The position numbers and the translations under genes were made by a program. From Chitinophaga sp. (lineage in GTDB: Bacteria > Bacteroidota > Bacteroidia > Chitinophagales > Chitinophagaceae): a DNA stretch of 64,000 nucleotides. Every line of letters begins with the position of its first letter. Within the stretch, counting starts at the first letter, position 1. The notes under the pieces were generated by a model, which was not told where the DNA came from, did no database searches, and saw nothing but the letters and a program-made list of their open reading frames with translations. Location: NCBI RefSeq assembly GCF_017745275.1, contig NZ_JAGHZS010000007.1, positions 316,751 through 380,750 on the forward strand. Direction: 5' to 3'. Shown here one piece after another: positions 59,911 through 64,000 of the stretch.

Positions 59911-60041
59911 GTTAGCTATCAGCTTTTAGTAGCTATTTGTAACTTTCCTGCCAATTGTCCGTTCAATTAGCATTCCATTTTTATCCATTCCCGCAGCATT
60001 TGGCGTTTAAACTAAAAGCTAATGGTTAAAAGCTAAAAGCT
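59911..60041. repeat. Heptamer inverted repeat, family B-like
   Basis: The left arm around 59911-59931 (GTTAGCTATCAGCTTTTAGT) and the right arm around 60011-60041 (ACTAAAAGCTAATGG onward) are partial complements. The right arm units CTAAAAG, CTAATGG, TTAAAAG, CTAAAAG keep a 7-base rhythm. The core is degenerate (CAGCATTTGGCG). Confidence 0.8.
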
Positions 60042-60118
60042 ATTACTGTTGTACAATAATTGCTGTAGTTGCAATTCCATTTTTTTTTCAATATACTTGT
60101 TGCCTGCTGCTAGCCTTG

Positions 60119-62038
60119 ATGAACGATTTCAAAATATGGCCTACAATAACTGTCTTATGCTGGTTGATTAGCCTGCATTGTCCCGCGTTTGTATACGCCC
60201 GGGGACAGCAGTTCCCGCATGCGGGAGATACGATCCCACATAAGACGGGTGGCGGTTTGTTCAAAAAAATCGGGGAATACCGCGATTCTATCCGCAATAA
60301 AGAATATCGTCATACACTTATTAAGCGTATTACCAAACAGGACGAACCCGTTCGCTCCAATGATAATGATAGCACCATTATTAAAAGTGAGGCATATTTT
60401 ACCCCCTTTGCGGGCAAAGTGATCAGAAATATCTACTATAGAAAGGTGAAGGTGTTTGGTCCCAGCAACATCAATGATACCACTTTCTCCTCCAACATGA
60501 AATTAATTCACCTGGCCAACCGCCTGCATTATGACTCCAGGGAGTGGGTCATCCGGCAATCGCTGTTTTTTAGGGAGAATCAAATGCTGGATCCTTTTGA
60601 GATGGCGGACAATGAGCGTTACCTCCGTAACAGGCCATTCATACAGGATGCCCGGTTGTATGTGCGAAATATGAGCGGTGACTCACTCGATGTGGAAGTG
60701 GTGACCAAAGATCTCTTTGAATATGGCGTGGATTTGTCGCAGTTCAGTGCTAAAGACATCCGGGCCAGTGTATCCAATAATGATTTATTTGGCGCAGGTC
60801 AGGGCCTGAAGGTAGGGATGCAGTGGCGATCGGACTATTCTCCCACCTGGAACACCGAGGTACGCTATACGAAATATAACGTGTTTGGATCCTTCATTGA
60901 TATGAGCGTGGGCTACACTACCCTGAACAACTATGCCCAGCTGGATACAAATGCCTTTGAGGGAGCAGTGTTTATAAACTTCGACAGACCGCTGTATCGC
61001 AATGCTGCCAAGCTGGTAGGAGGATTGGCCCTGTCCAGGAACTGGTCTATCAACATCAGGGGAGCCATGCCTTCACCCGGTGACACCGCTTTCAGGGAGT
61101 ATAATTACTCCATCATCGATGGGTGGATTGGTTATAACTTTATCAACAACTATAAACATGACGGTACCATTGGCAGAAAGCCCAATGTTGCCGTACTGGC
61201 CAGGCACTATAATTTATCCTTTCAACGAAAGCCGGACCAGGAGCGGTATAAGAACGATCCTATTTATAACAACCATCGGCTGTATCTCCTAAAATTAGAG
61301 GCCTACCGGATAGATTATTTCAAAGCGCATTATTTCTTTGGCTTTGGCCGCACAGAAGATATTCCCCTGGGCTATAACGTCAGCGCCACCAGCGGATGGG
61401 AAAGCTGGAAAGGCCGCCGGCGCCTGTATACAGGGGTGGAAGCTCAGAAATTCTGGACCACCCGGCAGCAGGGACTTTTCAATACCACCGTCGGACTCGG
61501 TACTTATTGGTTGAGATCTGCTACGGAAGATGCCGTTATGCACGCCAGGCTGGAGTATTACAGCCGCCTGATAAACATCCGTAAATCCCGCTTCCGCCAG
61601 TTTTTTAATGCCGACTACCTCAACAGCCCCAATCCATTTTTTAACAAGCCGCTTAATGTCAATATGGAATACGGCATTTGGGGCTATAAGAACACAAAGC
61701 TGAACGGCTTTCAACGTTTGAACCTGGGATCAGAAACGGTGTATTATAGTCCGCTTAAATTGCTTGGCTTTAAGTTTAACTTCTTTACTTCCCTGCAGGC
61801 ATCTATGATCACCAACAATAACGACGACCTGCTGCGCAATCCCATGTACCTGGGTATTGGCGGAGGCTTCCGGGTACGTAATGAAAACCTTTCGTTGAAT
61901 ACCATCAAGGTATCTGGATATTATTATCCCAATGCACCAGATCCTATGAAGAAGCTAATGCTGGAAATCACCACCATCGTAGATTTCCGGTTTGATGTTT
62001 CTGCCCTGCGCGCACCTTCTGTATTGAATTTCCGGTAA
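60119..62038 (+). CDS. Probable POTRA/beta-barrel outer-membrane protein of unknown function
   Basis: From ATG 60119 the protein has 639 residues. An N-terminal signal (IWPTITVLCWLISLHCPAFVYA) is followed by a segment like POTRA domains (KVIRNIYYRKVKVFG...SSNMKLIHLANRLHYDSREWVIRQSLFFRENQMLDPFEMADNERYLRNRPFIQDARLYV). The rest is a series of aromatic-rich, alternating strands, and the chain ends with FRFDVSALRAPSVLNFR, a terminal Phe-containing strand. It fits an Omp85-like assembly or secretion protein, but barrel sequence identity is not recognised. Overlapping the start, TTG 60116 is an alternative. Confidence 0.7.
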   Translation: MNDFKIWPTITVLCWLISLHCPAFVYARGQQFPHAGDTIPHKTGGGLFKKIGEYRDSIRNKEYRHTLIKRITKQDEPVRSNDNDSTIIKSEAYFTPFAGKVIRNIYYRKVKVFGPSNINDTTFSSNMKLIHLANRLHYDSREWVIRQSLFFRENQMLDPFEMADNERYLRNRPFIQDARLYVRNMSGDSLDVEVVTKDLFEYGVDLSQFSAKDIRASVSNNDLFGAGQGLKVGMQWRSDYSPTWNTEVRYTKYNVFGSFIDMSVGYTTLNNYAQLDTNAFEGAVFINFDRPLYRNAAKLVGGLALSRNWSINIRGAMPSPGDTAFREYNYSIIDGWIGYNFINNYKHDGTIGRKPNVAVLARHYNLSFQRKPDQERYKNDPIYNNHRLYLLKLEAYRIDYFKAHYFFGFGRTEDIPLGYNVSATSGWESWKGRRRLYTGVEAQKFWTTRQQGLFNTTVGLGTYWLRSATEDAVMHARLEYYSRLINIRKSRFRQFFNADYLNSPNPFFNKPLNVNMEYGIWGYKNTKLNGFQRLNLGSETVYYSPLKLLGFKFNFFTSLQASMITNNNDDLLRNPMYLGIGGGFRVRNENLSLNTIKVSGYYYPNAPDPMKKLMLEITTIVDFRFDVSALRAPSVLNFR

Positions 62039-62077
62039 GCGAAACTTCCGTATTTTTATCTGGCTAAATTGTTGGTC

Positions 62078-63142
62078 ATGGAATGGAAGAATGAATTTAC
62101 CCGTACCCTGGGTATCACTTATCCATTAATACAGGCGCCGATGCTAGGCATTACAACGCCTGCAATGGTAGCCGCAGTGAGTAACAGCGGGGGACTGGGA
62201 TCTTTACCTGTAGGTGGATTGCCACCGGAAAAAGTAACCGCCCTGATTCGTGAAGTGAAAGCGCTGACCCAACAGCCATTTGAGGTGAACCTGTTTACTT
62301 ATGAACCCCCTCTTCACCCGGATCGTAAGACTTTTGACGATATGCAGGAATTCCTGCAGCGCCTGTACAGGGCCAATGGGTTGACTGTTACCCCGGTGAA
62401 CTTTGAAGAGATTCCTTATTATTCCTGGCGTGACCAGCTACCCGTCCTTATCTCCGCGGGTATTAAATATGTGAGTTTTACTTTCGGTATGCCGGATGCA
62501 GCGGGGTTTGCCTTGCTGAAGCAGCATCATATATACCTGATGGGAACAGCTACCAGTGCAGAAGAAGCGGAGGTGCTGAAAGCGGCGGGTGTTGATGCTA
62601 TCATTGCACAGGGCATAGAAGCGGGTGGTCACCGCGGTTCCTTTTTACCGGGAGAGTTACCCCAAACCGGTATCATGGCTTTATTGCCACAGGTGGTGGA
62701 TCGTGTGCGCATTCCCGTTATTGCGGCCGGTGGTATCATGGATGGTCGTGGTGTGGTAGCTGCAAAAATGCTGGGAGCCAGCGCCGTTCAAACTGGCAGT
62801 ATTTACCTGCGTGCACATGAAAGTGCCGCTACGCCCCCGCATAAAGCAGCGCTGGCAGGTATAACGGATACGGATACACTACTTACGCGCGCTTTCTCAG
62901 GCCGCTGGGCCCGGGGTATTCGTAATACGCTGATCACAGAAGTAGCGGCGTCGGGCCTGCCGGTAAATGATTATCCCTACCAGAATGCACTCACACAGCC
63001 CGTCCGTACAATAGCCAGGGAGCTGGATAACCCGGCGTTTATCGCCATGTGGGCCGGCCAGGCTGCCGGCAAAGCCAGGGCCTGGAGTACAGCAGATATT
63101 TTTGCAGAGTTGGTGCGCGAAACCGCCTTGTTGTTAGGTTAA
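62078..63142 (+). CDS. Nitronate monooxygenase (2-nitropropane dioxygenase-like)
   Basis: From ATG 62078 the protein has 354 residues forming a TIM barrel. Motifs are LGITYPLIQAPMLGITTPAMVAAVSNSGGLGSLP, FTFGMPD, GVDAIIAQGIEAGGHRGSF and IPVIAAGGIMDGRGVVAAKMLGASAVQTGS, which bind FMN and position the catalytic His. It oxidises nitronates or related compounds. The TTG at 62069 is an alternative start. Its stop overlaps that of the next, convergent gene. Confidence 0.92.
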   Translation: MEWKNEFTRTLGITYPLIQAPMLGITTPAMVAAVSNSGGLGSLPVGGLPPEKVTALIREVKALTQQPFEVNLFTYEPPLHPDRKTFDDMQEFLQRLYRANGLTVTPVNFEEIPYYSWRDQLPVLISAGIKYVSFTFGMPDAAGFALLKQHHIYLMGTATSAEEAEVLKAAGVDAIIAQGIEAGGHRGSFLPGELPQTGIMALLPQVVDRVRIPVIAAGGIMDGRGVVAAKMLGASAVQTGSIYLRAHESAATPPHKAALAGITDTDTLLTRAFSGRWARGIRNTLITEVAASGLPVNDYPYQNALTQPVRTIARELDNPAFIAMWAGQAAGKARAWSTADIFAELVRETALLLG

Positions 63143-63690
63143 TAATTAATGCGTGTAAAAATCCCGGGGTAGTCTTTCACGATGTGGTGCTCATCAAAGG
63201 GAAGCACTGCGGTGAAATCATTCGAAATGTTATCGTACTGGTATTTGTACTCACTAAGCCTGGTATAGCGTTGCTGTACTTTCTGTAGTTCGAAGTCAGG
63301 TAAATTGATATACAGCATGTCCAGCACTTTGCTTTCGTTGGGTTCAAACGGGAGTCGTTTTACCGGTAAGGTATTGGTAAAAGGCGTCAGCGAAATATCA
63401 ATATCCATGCAGTTATCAAAAGCATCAATATGGTTATTGTCTTTATCAAACCAGTGTCCATGCAGGTCTGAGGTCAGCCGTAGTTCTGTGGGGGCAATGC
63501 CCTGCTGGCGTATGTGAAATGAAGACACCTGCCAGGTGGCCGTGATGTCTATTTCATAATGAATACAAAATGGCGTGTTGTCTCTAACACCGTTAATACA
63601 ACCGCTGGCGAGCCAGCCATGGCCATTTTCCGCCAGGGTGAAATATTCTGTCGCCGTCCATTTTTCTGCCTGCCATATGATCGGATTCAT
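63139..63690 (-). CDS. Putative glycolipid-binding (DUF1089) protein
   Basis: The 183-residue protein matches the putative glycolipid-binding family: WQAEKWTATEYFTLAENGHGWLASGCI, YEIDITATWQVSSFHIRQQG, LTSDLHGHWFDKDNNHIDAFDNCMDIDISLTPFTNTLPVKRLPF. There is no signal peptide. Ligand binding is only inferred for the family. It lies immediately after the molybdopterin oxidoreductase gene on the same strand and overlaps the nitronate monooxygenase gene by 4 bases tail to tail. Confidence 0.88.
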   Translation of the reverse strand: MNPIIWQAEKWTATEYFTLAENGHGWLASGCINGVRDNTPFCIHYEIDITATWQVSSFHIRQQGIAPTELRLTSDLHGHWFDKDNNHIDAFDNCMDIDISLTPFTNTLPVKRLPFEPNESKVLDMLYINLPDFELQKVQQRYTRLSEYKYQYDNISNDFTAVLPFDEHHIVKDYPGIFTRINY

Positions 63691-63693
63691 ACG

Positions 63694-64000
63694 CTATCGT
63701 TTTATCGCGGAATGTTTTATTTTAATGATCACCAGTTTGGAGGTGGGAGTATTGCTTTTGTCCGCTACACTGTCTACCGGTACCAGCACATTGGTTTCCG
63801 GGAAATATGTGGCGGTACATTTTTCCGGGATAGAAAAGGATACAATGATGAAGCCTTCTGCTATCCGCTCCGTTTGCCCGTGATAGTTATACAGGTCTAC
63901 CACATCGCCCGGATGAAAGCCCGCTGCTGCGATGTCTGCCGGGTTCATAAATATCACTCTTCTTTCATTGTATACGCCGCGATAGCGGTCATCTAATCCA
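63694..64000 (-). CDS. Molybdopterin oxidoreductase (FdhF/YdeP family), 3' part
   Basis: The frame is open to the window edge and gives about 101 residues of the C-terminus: LDDRYRGVYNERRVIFMNPADI, DVVDLYNYHG, FIIVSFSIPEKCTATYFPETNVLVPVDSVADKSNTPTSKLVIIKI. This is the molybdopterin-dinucleotide-binding domain of the FdhF/YdeP oxidoreductase family, in which DDRYRG(V/I) and MNPADI are typical. The catalytic part is outside the window. It ends 3 bases before the glycolipid-binding gene and is probably co-transcribed with it. Confidence 0.85.
   Translation of the reverse strand, partial: GLDDRYRGVYNERRVIFMNPADIAAAGFHPGDVVDLYNYHGQTERIAEGFIIVSFSIPEKCTATYFPETNVLVPVDSVADKSNTPTSKLVIIKIKHSAIKR

Overview
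The window looks like chromosomal DNA of a Bacteroidota species, most likely Chitinophagaceae and close to Chitinophaga (inference from gene content, not a database match). The support is: many TAnnTTTG -7 promoter boxes, almost no Shine-Dalgarno signals, the futalosine-pathway gene mqnA, TonB-dependent outer-membrane proteins with a carboxypeptidase-regulatory-like N-terminus, DUF4252, DUF2911 and DUF6660 proteins, and an unlinked set of core genes (purB, xerD, ndk, cdaA, folP, recF, pdhA, ribH, gyrA). No prophage, insertion sequence, CRISPR array, tRNA or rRNA was recognised.

Layout. 0-10 kb: the end of a YraN-like gene, a probable 6S RNA, a secreted epoxide hydrolase, purB, mqnA, a dinucleotide-binding reductase, an M1 metallopeptidase, an oligopeptide-binding lipoprotein and a fatty-acid desaturase. 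10-15 kb: a two-component operon (140-residue orphan, seven-helix membrane protein, histidine kinase, LuxR-type regulator, DUF2911 protein) facing a divergent transthyretin-like protein across 620 bp. 15-34 kb: mostly housekeeping genes: xerD, ndk, nrnA-like, an FKBP lipoprotein, folP-cdaA, a DoxX/BT_3928-like protein, a lone DppB permease, an ECF sigma / anti-sigma / DUF4252 operon, DUF721-recF, pdhA, a TPR protein, ribH, a CCG protein, an EVE protein, a DUF4349 lipoprotein, a cysteine-free sirtuin and a saccharopine-dehydrogenase-like enzyme. 34-42 kb: gyrA, a TPR protein, a hybrid histidine kinase flanked by two tiny exported Lys/Ala-rich peptides (one with six consecutive histidines), and a LytTR regulator. 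42-48 kb: a DUF6660 protein and a CusA/TolC/CusB-type metal efflux operon. 48-64 kb: an unknown secreted protein, endonuclease V with DUF763 and MgtC, two small lipoproteins, an ABC exporter, an acyl-CoA thioesterase, a TonB-type receptor, a DUF695 protein, a 53-residue DUF1328 membrane protein, a probable POTRA/barrel protein, a nitronate monooxygenase, a glycolipid-binding-like protein and the end of a molybdopterin oxidoreductase.

The most unusual feature is not a protein. At least ten intergenic gaps are filled with tandem heptanucleotides that begin with GC. Most are arranged as long inverted repeats whose two arms match each other even where they differ from other copies. They begin or end at, or inside, the stop codons of the adjoining genes. 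Two sub-families can be told apart by their inner core (AGCGAATGA or ATGCAGCGAAGA). A third palindrome, built on CGCAAAG, supplies the last codons of recF. Ordinary hairpin terminators are also common between convergent genes.
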